A DNA stretch of 64,000 nt from the NCBI RefSeq assembly GCF_012641475.1, contig NZ_JABAIL010000015.1:62001-126000 (forward strand), in the 5' to 3' direction. The first letter of the stretch is position 1, and each line of letters opens with the position of its first letter. Under the pieces are notes generated by a model, which searched no databases, was not told the origin of the DNA, and worked only from the letters and a program-made list of their open reading frames with translations. Source of the stretch: Flammeovirga agarivorans. GTDB lineage: Bacteria; Bacteroidota; Bacteroidia; Cytophagales; Flammeovirgaceae. This document shows positions 52,073-61,361 of this stretch, in pieces. The translations under genes and the position numbers were made by a program.

Positions 52073-54130
52073 ATGAAAAATATTAATACACAGGCAGCTG
52101 ATAATATTAGAATATTAGCAGCAGCGATGGTAGAAAAAGCAAAATCTGGCCACCCAGGAGGTGCGATGGGCGGAGCAGATTTTATTGAAATTTTATATAG
52201 TGAATTTTTAAATTTTGATCCTAAAGACCCTTCATGGCATGCAAGAGATCGTTTCTTTTTAGATCCTGGTCATATGTCGGCGATGCTTTATGGACAATTG
52301 TCTTTATTGAACTGTTTCTCAATGGAAGAGTTAAAACAATTTAGACAGTGGGGGAGCCCAACTTCAGGTCATCCAGAAGTTGATGTGCACAGAATGATAG
52401 AAAACACTTCAGGTCCTCTTGGGCAGGGACACGTTTTTGCGGTAGGTTCTGCTATTTCAGAGCGTTTTTTACAAAGTCGTTTTGGTAAAACTGTAGAGCA
52501 TAAAACTTATGCATATATATCAGATGGCGGTATTCAAGAGGAGATATCACAAGGAGCAGGTAGAATCGCAGGTCATTTAGGTTTAAGTAACCTAATTATG
52601 TTCTATGATGCGAATGATATTCAATTATCAACAACTGTAGAAGAAGTAACAACTGAGGATACAGCTAAGAAATACGAAGCATGGCACTGGAATGTAATCA
52701 CAATTGATGGCAATGACCCCGAGGCAATACGTTCAGCATTAAAAGCAGCAAATTCTGAAAAAGAAAGACCGACACTAATTATTGGTAAAACAGTAATGGG
52801 TAAAGGAGCGATTGATCAAGAGGGACAAAGTTTTGAAGGAAAATGTTCAACTCATGGTCAGCCTTTATCAAATTCAGGAGCAAGTTTCTCAGAAACAATA
52901 AAGAAATTAGGAGGTAACCCTGAAGATCCATTCCAAATTTTTGATGAAGTGAAGGCTCATTATGCAGAAGTAATTAAGAAGAAACAAGCTGCTGCTGATG
53001 AGAGAAAAGCTCAAGAAGAAGGGTGGAGTAAAATGTATCCTGAATTAGCAAACAAATTAGTTTCATTCTATGATCGAAAAAATACGGTTGTAGATTGGTC
53101 AAATATCACTCAAACTGAAGGTGTAGCTACTAGAGCAGCCTCAGGTAAAGTACTTGCTCACTTAGCGACTAGAGTTGAAAATATGATTGTTGCTTCTGCA
53201 GATTTAGCAGATTCAGATAAAACAGAAGCATTTTTAAAGAAAACAACTGCCTTTAAAAAGAATGATTTTAAAGGAGCATTCTTACAAGCAGGAGTGTCTG
53301 AGTTAACAATGGCTGCAATAGCAGTTGGAATGGGGTTACATGGAGGTGTTATTCCTGTCTGTGCAACATTCTTTGTATTCTCAGATTATATGAAACCAGT
53401 AATTAGAATTGCTTCATTAATGCAAACTCCTGTGATTTTCATGTGGACACATGATTCATTTAGAGTAGGTGAAGATGGACCAACTCACCAACCTATTGAG
53501 CAAGAAGCACAACTAAGGTTATTAGAGCAATTAAAAAATCATCACGGTCAACGAAGCTTCTTAGCATTACGCCCTGCGGATGCATATGAAACAACAAATG
53601 CATGGAAGTTAGCCGTAGAAAGTGCAGATAGACCTGTTGGTTTAATCTTCTCTCGTCAGAATATTCCTGCAATAGCTTCAGAAGAGCAACGTCTGAAAGA
53701 TGCTGAATTCTTAAATAAAGGAGGTTATTCTGTATTGGAATTAGGAGGAAGCACTGATGTACAATTAATTGCTAATGGTTCTGAGGTCTCTACTTTATCA
53801 TCTGTAGCTGTACTTCTAAATAAAAACTATGGTTTAGGAATTAAAGTGATTTCTGTACCATCAGAAGGTTTATTTAGAGATCAAGACAAAGAATACCAAG
53901 AAGAGGTATTGGACAAAAATATTCCGACTTTTGGTTTAACGGCAGGGTTACCGGTTACACTAGCAGGATTGGTTGATATTAATAACATCCACGGTTTAAC
54001 TCACTTTGGATATTCTGCTCCTGCAGCTACTTTGGATCATGAATTTGGTTATACACCGGATAGAGTGGTAGAATGGTTATTACCTCAATTACAAAATGAA
54101 GGGATAGTAGAAATGGATCTATCGAAGTAA
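52073..54130 (+). CDS. tkt: Transketolase
   Basis: A 685-residue thiamine-diphosphate enzyme that moves two-carbon units between pentose phosphates and aldoses. N-terminal AKSGHPGGAMGGADFIEILY, the substrate/cofactor FFLDPGHMSAMLYGQL, GPLGQGHVFAVGSA, and the middle domain WTHDSFRVGEDGPTHQPIEQ (the GEDGPTHQP motif). The cofactor motif is unusual: the usual GDG...EG reads SDGGIQEE, with the later Asn in MFYDANDIQL kept. Last gene of the xylose block. It closes the route from xylulose 5-phosphate to glycolysis. Confidence 0.95.
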   Translation: MKNINTQAADNIRILAAAMVEKAKSGHPGGAMGGADFIEILYSEFLNFDPKDPSWHARDRFFLDPGHMSAMLYGQLSLLNCFSMEELKQFRQWGSPTSGHPEVDVHRMIENTSGPLGQGHVFAVGSAISERFLQSRFGKTVEHKTYAYISDGGIQEEISQGAGRIAGHLGLSNLIMFYDANDIQLSTTVEEVTTEDTAKKYEAWHWNVITIDGNDPEAIRSALKAANSEKERPTLIIGKTVMGKGAIDQEGQSFEGKCSTHGQPLSNSGASFSETIKKLGGNPEDPFQIFDEVKAHYAEVIKKKQAAADERKAQEEGWSKMYPELANKLVSFYDRKNTVVDWSNITQTEGVATRAASGKVLAHLATRVENMIVASADLADSDKTEAFLKKTTAFKKNDFKGAFLQAGVSELTMAAIAVGMGLHGGVIPVCATFFVFSDYMKPVIRIASLMQTPVIFMWTHDSFRVGEDGPTHQPIEQEAQLRLLEQLKNHHGQRSFLALRPADAYETTNAWKLAVESADRPVGLIFSRQNIPAIASEEQRLKDAEFLNKGGYSVLELGGSTDVQLIANGSEVSTLSSVAVLLNKNYGLGIKVISVPSEGLFRDQDKEYQEEVLDKNIPTFGLTAGLPVTLAGLVDINNIHGLTHFGYSAPAATLDHEFGYTPDRVVEWLLPQLQNEGIVEMDLSK

Positions 54131-54154
54131 GATCTGATAGTTATCTAATAAATT

Positions 54155-54190
54155 AAAGTCGTTTATGCTTAGGTGTAAACGACTTTTTGT
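54155..54190 (+). terminator. Intrinsic terminator of tkt
   Basis: AAAGTCGTTTA at 54155-54165 pairs with TAAACGACTTT at 54176-54186, followed by TTGTATTTT. Confidence 0.88.
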
Positions 54191-54205
54191 ATTTTAAGAA
54201 GAGAG

Positions 54206-54244
54206 AAATAAAAAAAAGGTTATCCTATTTCTAGAATAACCTTT
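54206..54244 (-). terminator. Intrinsic terminator of the tRNA gene
   Basis: On the minus strand AAAGGTTAT pairs with ATAACCTTT (plus-strand 54215-54223 and 54236-54244), followed by a T run (plus-strand A run 54209-54217). It ends the tRNA transcript just past the CCA. Confidence 0.88.
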
Positions 54245-54247
54245 ACT

Positions 54248-54323
<76 letters not shown>

Positions 54324-54344
54324 CTATTTTTCTTAAATGCTTGG

Positions 54345-54352
54345 CAAAAGTA
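54345..54352 (-). promoter_or_regulatory. -7 element of the tRNA promoter
   Basis: TACTTTTG on the minus strand (plus-strand CAAAAGTA at 54345-54352), 22 bases from the tRNA 5' end. Fits TAnnTTTG. No clear TTTG was found at -33. Confidence 0.6.
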
Positions 54353-54413
54353 GAGGATTATTTTTTATAAAAAAAATTATTCTGCAACTTTATTACAAAC
54401 AAAATTAAATACG

Positions 54414-54797
54414 ATGATTAGATCAAAATTAGCCTTTATCACAGTAGCACTATTATTATTTCTTTCTTGTCAGAATGTGAATAAGACTTCATACCCTAAA
54501 GAACTAATAGCAACTTGGACGGTCAGTGAAATACAAGACAAACAGGTGACATTAATTAATCATGGTGAAGATTTACCAGCCAAAAGAGGGGGTAGAAATA
54601 TTTATGAAATACTTAAAAAAGGAAAATTAAATCGTACAACTTTAGGAAGTAATGATAAACCTATCCAAGAAAGTGGGGTTTGGTCATTTAATTCTAAAGA
54701 ACAAATGTTGACATTTGTAGTAAATGATGAATCTACTCAATACTACGTTCAATTATTAACAAATGATAAGTTGGAACTCAAACAAACAGGTGAGTGA
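54414..54797 (+). CDS. Small lipocalin-like lipoprotein
   Basis: A 127-residue lipoprotein (lipobox LFLSC, Cys at 19). The mature part begins ELIATWTVSEI and continues with short strands such as GVWSFNSKEQMLTFVVN, the layout of small lipocalin-like domains. 47 bases before the cytochrome gene, so probably co-transcribed. Function is unknown; an accessory or ligand-binding role is possible. Confidence 0.7.
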   Translation: MIRSKLAFITVALLLFLSCQNVNKTSYPKELIATWTVSEIQDKQVTLINHGEDLPAKRGGRNIYEILKKGKLNRTTLGSNDKPIQESGVWSFNSKEQMLTFVVNDESTQYYVQLLTNDKLELKQTGE

Positions 54798-54844
54798 TTA
54801 CGTTTAATTAGAAATCAAAGGAATTATTATCAGTACACGGTTTA

Positions 54845-57112
54845 ATGAAGCTTAAAAACAAATTATTAGTTCTTGCTTCTTTATTATTTTTTTCGACAGC
54901 GATTTATCAAAGTTGTAAAAATACAGAAGACAAAGAACAGCAGCAGACAGAAGATGTTTTAGCTGTTGCAGAAGACTATCATACTTCTGTTGATCTACCT
55001 TATCCGGATTCAATCTTTGTGGGGACACAAACTTGTAGATCTTGTCATGAGGAAGAGTACCACCAATGGAAAGGATCTGATCATGATATGTCAATGAAAA
55101 AGGCAACGAAGGAAACCGTTTTGGGTAACTTCAATAATGCTCGCTTCTCTGACAATAATGTGAAGAGTAGATTTTTCATGAAAGGAGACAAATATTTTGT
55201 CAATACTCAAGGACCTGATGGTAAAAACCATGATTACGAGGTATTGTATACATTTGGTATCCGCCCTTTACAAAACTATATGGTTGAAATGGAAAAAGGG
55301 AAGATCCAAGTGATCAGAGAAACATGGGATAGTGAAAAGAATAAATGGTTTAACCAACATGATGACATGGATGACATTCAGCATTATGAATGGTTACACT
55401 GGGCGAATGGAGGTGGTAATTGGAACACCATGTGTGCAGACTGCCACTCTACGAATGTTCGTAAAAACTATGATTTCGAAAATGATTCTTTTGATACAAA
55501 ATGGGCTATTATCAACGTAAGTTGTGAAGCTTGCCATGGACCAGGTAAAGCACATGTTGACTTTGCAAATTCAAAAGATTTTGAAGAGAAAAAAGACTTT
55601 GTAGAAGGCCTATATATTGAACAATTCAAAAAAGACGAAGACCAAAGAACATTGGTAGAATCTTGTGCGCCTTGTCACTCAAGAAGATCTCAATTAGTTC
55701 AGAATGCAAAGTTTGCTCAAAATTTCTATGATCAGTATGCACCAGAGATCTTGAGAGAAAATATGTACTATCATGATGGGCAGATTTTAAATGAGGTATA
55801 TGTTTATGGTTCATTTATTCAATCTAAAATGTATCATGAAGGTGTAAAATGTACTGACTGTCATGATCCTCATAAAGCTGAATTAAAGTTTAAAGACTTA
55901 AACAAAGTATGTGCTTCATGTCATGAACCAAAGACTTATGATGTTAAAGCACACTCGAAACACAGCTTATCAGATAATGTGAGATGTGTTGATTGCCATA
56001 TGGTAGGAGAAGTTTATATGGGTAATGATTACCGTAGAGATCATAGTTTCAGAACTCCTCGACCTGATTTAAGTTTAAAATATGAAGGAACTCCTAATGC
56101 ATGTAATCAGTGCCATACTAAGAAATCTGTGAAATGGGCAGATACAAACTACAAAAAAATGTATGGAGAGTATAAGCACGATTGGAGAGATACATTAGCA
56201 TTGGGTAGAAGTTATGATCCTGAATATATCGATGATCTAAGAAAAATGGTTGTGGAACAAAAGGCACCATTTATAGCAAGAGCAACTGCAGTATATTATT
56301 TAGCTAGAACAGGTGATCCATCTTCGATTGAAGCAGTAGCTAATGGTCTAAAAGATAAAGAACCTTTGGTAAGGACTACTTCAATTCAGAACTTATCACA
56401 ATTGTCTCTTGATGAAAGAATCTCTTACATCAGTCCTTATTTAAACGATCCTGTACGAGGAGTACGTATTGCTGCCGCAATTGCCTTAGGCGATGTACCA
56501 GAAGGACGATTAAAAGGGAAATGGAAACAAGCCCATGAAGATGCAACTAAAGAAATGATGCATTATTTCCGTCAAGCCAAAGATTTTAGAGAAGGGCCAT
56601 TTGGCGAAGGGCAGTATTATGAAAGAAGAAAAGAGTATGCTAAAGCCATTGACTGTTATTCTCAGTCATTGAAATTTGATACTTTGATGAATGAAGCAAG
56701 GTTAAGTTTAGCAAGAGTATATTCTATTCAAGGAAATACTGCTGCTGCAGAAAAGCAATTAGATAATGCAATATTGGTCGATCCAAATGCGGCAGATGTG
56801 TATTACTCTAAAGGTTTATTATATGCTGAAACTCAAGAATGGGATAAATCAGCACAAGCATTAAAGAAAGCAACAGAATTAGATCACTTTAATTCTAGAG
56901 CATTCTACAACCTTGGATTGGTGCTCCAAAAACAAAATAAATTGATGGAGGCTGAGAAAACATATATGCTTGGTCTTAAATACACGAAAGAAGATCCATC
57001 ATTAAGATATGCCTTAGCAGCGTTGTATGAGCAAACAGGACAAAAACAAAAAGCTCAGTTGTATTGGCAATGGTTACGTTCTAGATATCCTAACGATCCT
57101 AGATTTAGATAA
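54845..57112 (+). CDS. Eight-haem cytochrome c with HEAT-like and TPR repeats
   Basis: A 755-residue exported protein. Eight CxxCH haem sites start at Cys64, 197, 227, 274, 336, 356, 381 and 420. The signal sequence is followed by YQSC at 21-24, a poor but possible lipobox. Residues 465-555 resemble HEAT-like helical repeats (RATAVYYLARTGDPSSIEAVA) and about 595-750 are TPR repeats (AADVYYSKGLLYAETQEWD, SRAFYNLGLVLQKQNKLMEA). The haem part resembles the cytochrome c554-like/multihaem family. The substrate or redox partner is unknown; respiratory electron transfer in the periplasm or at the outer membrane is likely. Confidence 0.87.
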   Translation: MKLKNKLLVLASLLFFSTAIYQSCKNTEDKEQQQTEDVLAVAEDYHTSVDLPYPDSIFVGTQTCRSCHEEEYHQWKGSDHDMSMKKATKETVLGNFNNARFSDNNVKSRFFMKGDKYFVNTQGPDGKNHDYEVLYTFGIRPLQNYMVEMEKGKIQVIRETWDSEKNKWFNQHDDMDDIQHYEWLHWANGGGNWNTMCADCHSTNVRKNYDFENDSFDTKWAIINVSCEACHGPGKAHVDFANSKDFEEKKDFVEGLYIEQFKKDEDQRTLVESCAPCHSRRSQLVQNAKFAQNFYDQYAPEILRENMYYHDGQILNEVYVYGSFIQSKMYHEGVKCTDCHDPHKAELKFKDLNKVCASCHEPKTYDVKAHSKHSLSDNVRCVDCHMVGEVYMGNDYRRDHSFRTPRPDLSLKYEGTPNACNQCHTKKSVKWADTNYKKMYGEYKHDWRDTLALGRSYDPEYIDDLRKMVVEQKAPFIARATAVYYLARTGDPSSIEAVANGLKDKEPLVRTTSIQNLSQLSLDERISYISPYLNDPVRGVRIAAAIALGDVPEGRLKGKWKQAHEDATKEMMHYFRQAKDFREGPFGEGQYYERRKEYAKAIDCYSQSLKFDTLMNEARLSLARVYSIQGNTAAAEKQLDNAILVDPNAADVYYSKGLLYAETQEWDKSAQALKKATELDHFNSRAFYNLGLVLQKQNKLMEAEKTYMLGLKYTKEDPSLRYALAALYEQTGQKQKAQLYWQWLRSRYPNDPRFR

Positions 57113-57135
57113 TCAAAAAGTGATATAAATTATTA

Positions 57136-57166
57136 AAGGGCTTTGTAGTACTACTATAAAGCCCTT
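57136..57166 (+). terminator. Terminator of the cytochrome gene, overlapping the purE promoter
   Basis: AAGGGCTTT at 57136-57144 pairs with AAAGCCCTT at 57158-57166, with an inner GTAGTACTAC palindrome. The stem includes the -33 element of purE. Confidence 0.75.
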
Positions 57167-57173
57167 ACTTTTG
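57142..57173 (+). promoter_or_regulatory. Promoter of purE
   Basis: TTTG at 57142-57145, a 20-base spacer and TACTTTTG at 57166-57173. An excellent match to the Bacteroidota consensus, placed inside and directly after the upstream terminator stem. The start would be near 57180. Confidence 0.8.
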
Positions 57174-57213
57174 TGGCTCAAACAAATAAATCATAATTCA
57201 AATTTCCATAACC

Positions 57214-57717
57214 ATGAAAGTAGGTATTATCATGGGTAGCCAATCTGATTTAAAAGTAATGTCAGAGGCAGCTCAAGTTCTAGAAGATTTAGGTGTTGAC
57301 TACGAATTAACAATCGTATCGGCTCATAGAACACCAGAAAGAATGTTCGAATATGCTACTACTGCTAAAGAAAGAGGATTGGCAGCAATAGTAGCTGGAG
57401 CAGGTGGAGCGGCACACTTACCAGGAATGGTAGCTTCTATGACATCATTACCTGTAATCGGTGTACCTGTAAAGTCAAGAAACTCAATTGATGGTTGGGA
57501 CTCGATTTTATCTATTTTACAAATGCCTTCAGGAGTTCCTGTGGCAACAGTAGCTTTAGATGGAGCTAAAAATGCAGGTATTCTAGCGGCAAAAATTGTT
57601 GGTGCTACTAATGATACTGTATCAAAAAATATCGATAAGTTTATGCAGGATATGAAAGATAAAGTATTGGATTCTGCTGAAAGCGTTGAAAAAGAAGGCT
57701 GGAAATCAAAGATCTAG
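57214..57717 (+). CDS. purE: N5-carboxyaminoimidazole ribonucleotide mutase
   Basis: A 167-residue class I PurE that converts N5-CAIR to CAIR in purine synthesis. VGIIMGSQSDLKVM at the start, VSAHRTPERMFEYA (with the catalytic His) and AGAGGAAHLPGMVASMTSLPVIGVPV are the diagnostic blocks. Normal length. purK is not adjacent. Flanked by its own promoter and terminator. Confidence 0.97.
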   Translation: MKVGIIMGSQSDLKVMSEAAQVLEDLGVDYELTIVSAHRTPERMFEYATTAKERGLAAIVAGAGGAAHLPGMVASMTSLPVIGVPVKSRNSIDGWDSILSILQMPSGVPVATVALDGAKNAGILAAKIVGATNDTVSKNIDKFMQDMKDKVLDSAESVEKEGWKSKI

Positions 57718-57742
57718 TAAATACTAAATAGTATATATATGG

Positions 57743-57781
57743 AAAGGTATAGTGATGTTACAACATGGCTATACCTTTTTT
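57743..57781 (+). terminator. Intrinsic terminator of purE
   Basis: AAAGGTATAG at 57743-57752 pairs with CTATACCTTT at 57769-57778, then T residues. Confidence 0.9.
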
Positions 57782-57993
57782 CATGACGAACTTTTAGTAG
57801 CCTTTTTATAGTAAATAAGCACTTTATAGAGTCTTAATATTTATTCTACTTAATCTTTGGCATAAAGTAAACTTAACTAACTACTTCTTCGTCAAGGTAA
57901 AATATGTCAGTTTTTAATTGAATAACGGAAAGGCCAAACTAAGTTTTGTCAGTAATTTTTGACGATTCATGTCAAAATGTCCTAAAAAATCAA

Positions 57994-58010
57994 TTGGCAC
58001 ACCCCTTGTC
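57994..58010 (+). promoter_or_regulatory. Sigma-54-like promoter of dnaK
   Basis: TTGGCAC-ACCCC-TTGTC. The GG at 57996-57997 and GT at 58008-58009 have the exact ten-base spacing required between -24 and -12. The match to TTGGCAC-N5-TTGCA is complete except for T in place of the -12 C, a change tolerated in known sigma-54 promoters such as pspA. Transcription would start near 58021, 75 bases before the ATG. No TAnnTTTG element is nearby. Confidence 0.6.
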
Positions 58011-58094
58011 TAATAGATGTTGTCTTTCGATTAAAATAATGGTTAGACAACTGAAAAAGATTTAAAAAATTAAAGAAATAAATTAAAACAAGTT

Positions 58095-60011
58095 ATGGGA
58101 AAAATCATTGGTATTGATTTAGGAACAACGAACTCATGTGTATCCGTAATGGAAGGTAACGAGCCAGTTGTTATTGAAAACGCAGAAGGTAAAAGAACAA
58201 CTCCTTCTATCGTAGCATTTTTACAAGATGGCGAGCGTAAAGTAGGTGACCCTGCTAAACGTCAAGCTATTACAAACCCAAAAAACACTATCGCATCTGT
58301 TAAGCGTTTTATGGGTAAACAATATTCTGATGCAGGTAACGAGATCTCTCAAATGGCGTATGACGTTGTTGAAGGTCCTAACAATACACCAAGAGTAAAA
58401 ATTGGTGACAAATTATATACTCCTCAAGAAATTTCAGCAATTACACTTCAAAAAATGAAGAAAACTGCTGAGGATTACTTAGGTTCTGAAGTTTCTGAAG
58501 CTGTAATTACAGTACCAGCATACTTCAACGACGCAGAGCGTCAAGCAACTAAAGAAGCAGGTGAAATTGCAGGTTTAAAAGTTTCTCGTATTGTAAACGA
58601 GCCAACTGCTGCAGCATTAGCTTACGGTTTAGATAAAGCAAATCAAGATAAGAAAATCGCAGTATTTGACCTTGGTGGTGGTACTTTCGATATCTCTATC
58701 TTAGAATTAGGTGATGGTGTATTCGAAGTATTATCAACTAACGGTGATACACACTTAGGTGGTGATGACTTTGATAAAGTAATCATCGACTGGTTAGCTG
58801 AAGAATTTATGAAAGATCACCCTACAATCGATCTTCGTAAAGACCCAATGGCATTACAACGTTTGAAAGAAGCTGCTGAAAAAGCTAAAATTGAGCTTTC
58901 TGCAGGTGCTAAAACAGACATCAACTTGCCATACATCACTCCAGTAGATGGTGTACCTCAACACTTAATGAAAGAATTATCTCGTTCTGATTTCGAACGT
59001 TTAGCTGATTCTTTAGTACAAAGATCATTAGAGCCTTGTCGTAAAGCATTACAAGATGCTGACTTATCTACTTCAGATATTGACGAAGTAATCTTAGTAG
59101 GTGGTTCTACTCGTATTCCTAAAGTACAAGAAGAAGTTGAGAAATTCTTCGGTAAAAAACCTTCTAAAGGTGTTAACCCAGATGAGGTTGTAGCTATTGG
59201 TGCTGCTATCCAAGGTGGTGTATTAACAGGTGAAGTAAAAGACGTTCTTTTATTAGACGTAACTCCACTTTCTTTAGGTATCGAAACTATGGGTGGTGTG
59301 ATGACGAAGTTGATCGAAGCTAACACTACGATCCCAACTAAGAAATCACAAGTATTCTCAACTGCTGCTGATAACCAACCAGCTGTAGAGATCCACGTAT
59401 TACAAGGTGAGCGTCCTGTTGCTTCAGGTAACAAAACTTTAGGTCGTTTCAGCTTAACGGATATTCCTCCAGCGCCAAGAGGTGTACCTCAAATTGAAGT
59501 AACTTTTGATATCGATGCGAACGGTATTGTAAATGTATCTGCTAAAGATAAGGCTACAAACAAAGAGCAATCAATCAAAATCGAAGCTTCATCAGGTTTA
59601 ACTGAGGAAGAAATCCAAAGAATGAAAGATGAGGCTGCAGCTAACGCTGACGCTGATAAGGCTACTAAAGAGAAAGCTGAGAAATTAAACGAAGCAGACT
59701 CAATGGTATTCCAATCTGAGAAACAATTGAAAGAGTATGGTGATAAACTTTCTGAAGGTAACAAAACAGCAATCGAAGCTGCATTGAAAGACCTGAAAGA
59801 AGCTCACGCAGCTCAAGATGTAGATAAAATTCAGCCTGCTTTAGATGCATTAAATGCAGCATGGCAAGCGGCTTCTCAAGAGATGTACCAAGCTACAGGT
59901 GGTGACGCAGCAGGTGCTGCTGGCGCTGAAGGTGCTCCAGGTGCTGATCAACAACAAGGTGGTAACGACGCAGATGACGTTACTGACGTTGACTTCGAAG
60001 AAGTAAAATAA
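58095..60011 (+). CDS. dnaK: Chaperone protein DnaK (Hsp70)
   Basis: A 638-residue Hsp70. [95 protein letters not shown], and a disordered tail ending [12 protein letters not shown]. Intact nucleotide-binding, substrate-binding and lid parts. Strong use of GGT and CGT codons marks high expression. grpE and dnaJ are not next to it. Transcription seems to depend on a sigma-54-like promoter, unlike the usual heat-shock sigma or CIRCE control. Confidence 0.98.
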   Translation: MGKIIGIDLGTTNSCVSVMEGNEPVVIENAEGKRTTPSIVAFLQDGERKVGDPAKRQAITNPKNTIASVKRFMGKQYSDAGNEISQMAYDVVEGPNNTPRVKIGDKLYTPQEISAITLQKMKKTAEDYLGSEVSEAVITVPAYFNDAERQATKEAGEIAGLKVSRIVNEPTAAALAYGLDKANQDKKIAVFDLGGGTFDISILELGDGVFEVLSTNGDTHLGGDDFDKVIIDWLAEEFMKDHPTIDLRKDPMALQRLKEAAEKAKIELSAGAKTDINLPYITPVDGVPQHLMKELSRSDFERLADSLVQRSLEPCRKALQDADLSTSDIDEVILVGGSTRIPKVQEEVEKFFGKKPSKGVNPDEVVAIGAAIQGGVLTGEVKDVLLLDVTPLSLGIETMGGVMTKLIEANTTIPTKKSQVFSTAADNQPAVEIHVLQGERPVASGNKTLGRFSLTDIPPAPRGVPQIEVTFDIDANGIVNVSAKDKATNKEQSIKIEASSGLTEEEIQRMKDEAAANADADKATKEKAEKLNEADSMVFQSEKQLKEYGDKLSEGNKTAIEAALKDLKEAHAAQDVDKIQPALDALNAAWQAASQEMYQATGGDAAGAAGAEGAPGADQQQGGNDADDVTDVDFEEVK

Positions 60012-60045
60012 TTTAGATAGCGATATTTAAATAATAGAGTTTATT

Positions 60046-60086
60046 AGAGGTTTTGTTCATAATTTTTGAACAAAACCTCTTTTTTT
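60046..60086 (+). terminator. Intrinsic terminator of dnaK
   Basis: A perfect 14-bp stem AGAGGTTTTGTTCA (60046-60059) with its complement at 60067-60080, then a T run. Confidence 0.93.
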
Positions 60087-60156
60087 TACCGATTGTAGTA
60101 ATTTATACGCTCTACTTTTTACCTTTACAAAAAGGTAAATACTGCTAACACATTGA

Positions 60157-61290
60157 ATGATTTTTAATAAAGGCTTACATACCACGACATTTTTACTTGT
60201 CTTTTTGATAATAACACAGCTAAAGGCGCAAACATCAATCGAAGATACAGATATCCAATTAGCCATTACAATAGATAGTGCTATCTACCATGGTGATGGA
60301 AGTACTGTAGATCAGCATATCGATTATGACGTTTTCACTCAAAGAGTTTTCAAAGGATTACATCAGTCTTCTTTTGATTGGAAGGAGTATGCAGAAGTAT
60401 TTAGACAACAACTAAGACTTGGAGATTTGTTAATTGAACAAATCGGCAGAGAAGGAGAGTATAGTTTTGTAAAAGTTATAGAGGACGAAAATGGTAATAA
60501 AAATCTACTATACCGTATGATTGAAGGTGATGGTATGCTCGATTATAATGAGATGTTGATTGCCAAAAATCACTTAGGTCAATGGAATGTTGTCGATGTT
60601 TATTTTTATCTGGGGGGAGTCTATTTTTCTGATATTATAGGAACACTTATCGCTTTAGAAAACCCAGATCTTATCCCTAATAAATCTTTTAGAAAATCTC
60701 TTTTAAAAGTCCGTGATTTGTATGGATATAACCAAGAAGGAATGTTTGGGAATACCATTGAGCAATACGACTCGTTATCAAATTACTTTAAAAAAGAAAA
60801 AACAGCCCGTTTAGCATTAATTCAGGCATATGCTGGACAAGGTGGTATTACAGAGTTTGAAGAACAAAAAGCCCTTTATCTAGACGATTTTCCTTACGAT
60901 AAAAGTATTAGACTTCTTTTAATGGAAGTATATGGGAGCTTAGATAACTTTGAAATGGCATATGCGATGAATAATAAACTCTCAGAATTGATAGGAGGTG
61001 ATGAATACTTAATGTTACGAGAAGCAGAAATCTATCTTTCTTGGGAGAAAACATCAAAAGCTAAGAAGGTATTAAAGAAATTATTGAAGTCAGAAAGTTT
61101 TGAGACGGATGCTAGGCTTCTTTTAATGGATACATACTATATCGAAAAAAATTACAAATCCTTACTTACTGAACTATTAAAGGTTTCAGATATGGTAGGG
61201 GTAACACCTGAGGAAATTCTCCCTAAAGAAAGTTATCCATTATTTTATTCTTCTAGTTATTGGGAGAAATGGAAGAAACAACAATCATAA
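60157..61290 (+). CDS. Secreted hypothetical protein with TPR-like C-terminus
   Basis: A 377-residue protein. The signal peptide ends ITQLKAQ. The first half has no recognised fold but contains AITIDSAIYHGDGSTVDQHIDYDVFTQRV and an acidic region; the second half has helical pairs such as DNFEMAYAMNNKLSELIGG and WEKTSKAKKVLKKLL that suggest TPRs. An ordinary single-gene unit with clear terminators on both sides. No function is proposed. Confidence 0.75.
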   Translation: MIFNKGLHTTTFLLVFLIITQLKAQTSIEDTDIQLAITIDSAIYHGDGSTVDQHIDYDVFTQRVFKGLHQSSFDWKEYAEVFRQQLRLGDLLIEQIGREGEYSFVKVIEDENGNKNLLYRMIEGDGMLDYNEMLIAKNHLGQWNVVDVYFYLGGVYFSDIIGTLIALENPDLIPNKSFRKSLLKVRDLYGYNQEGMFGNTIEQYDSLSNYFKKEKTARLALIQAYAGQGGITEFEEQKALYLDDFPYDKSIRLLLMEVYGSLDNFEMAYAMNNKLSELIGGDEYLMLREAEIYLSWEKTSKAKKVLKKLLKSESFETDARLLLMDTYYIEKNYKSLLTELLKVSDMVGVTPEEILPKESYPLFYSSSYWEKWKKQQS

Positions 61291-61304
61291 ATAAGGAGTA
61301 AAAA

Positions 61305-61347
61305 AAAAAGGCCCAAGTAAGTATTAAACTTTCTTGGGCCTTTTTTA
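61305..61347. terminator. Bidirectional terminator before ald copy 2
   Basis: A perfect 13-bp stem AAAAAGGCCCAAG (61305-61317) with CTTGGGCCTTTTT (61333-61345); A and T runs on either side serve both convergent genes. Confidence 0.95.
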
Positions 61348-61361
61348 TTCATTACAAAGAC

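Larger units (their letters stand above)
57718..58094. other. Control region upstream of dnaK
   Basis: 377 bases. After the purE terminator it contains TGTCAG half-sites near 57905 and 57947, an inverted repeat TTTTGAC-GATTCAT-GTCAAAA at 57957-57977 and a sigma-54-like promoter at 57994-58010. A string ACTACTTCTTC at 57880-57890 also occurs at 30718-30728. No CIRCE element is seen. Confidence 0.5.

Noticed and set aside
58958-59434. Long antisense frame within dnaK
   Set aside because: A shadow of the strongly biased codon use of dnaK; no independent motif.
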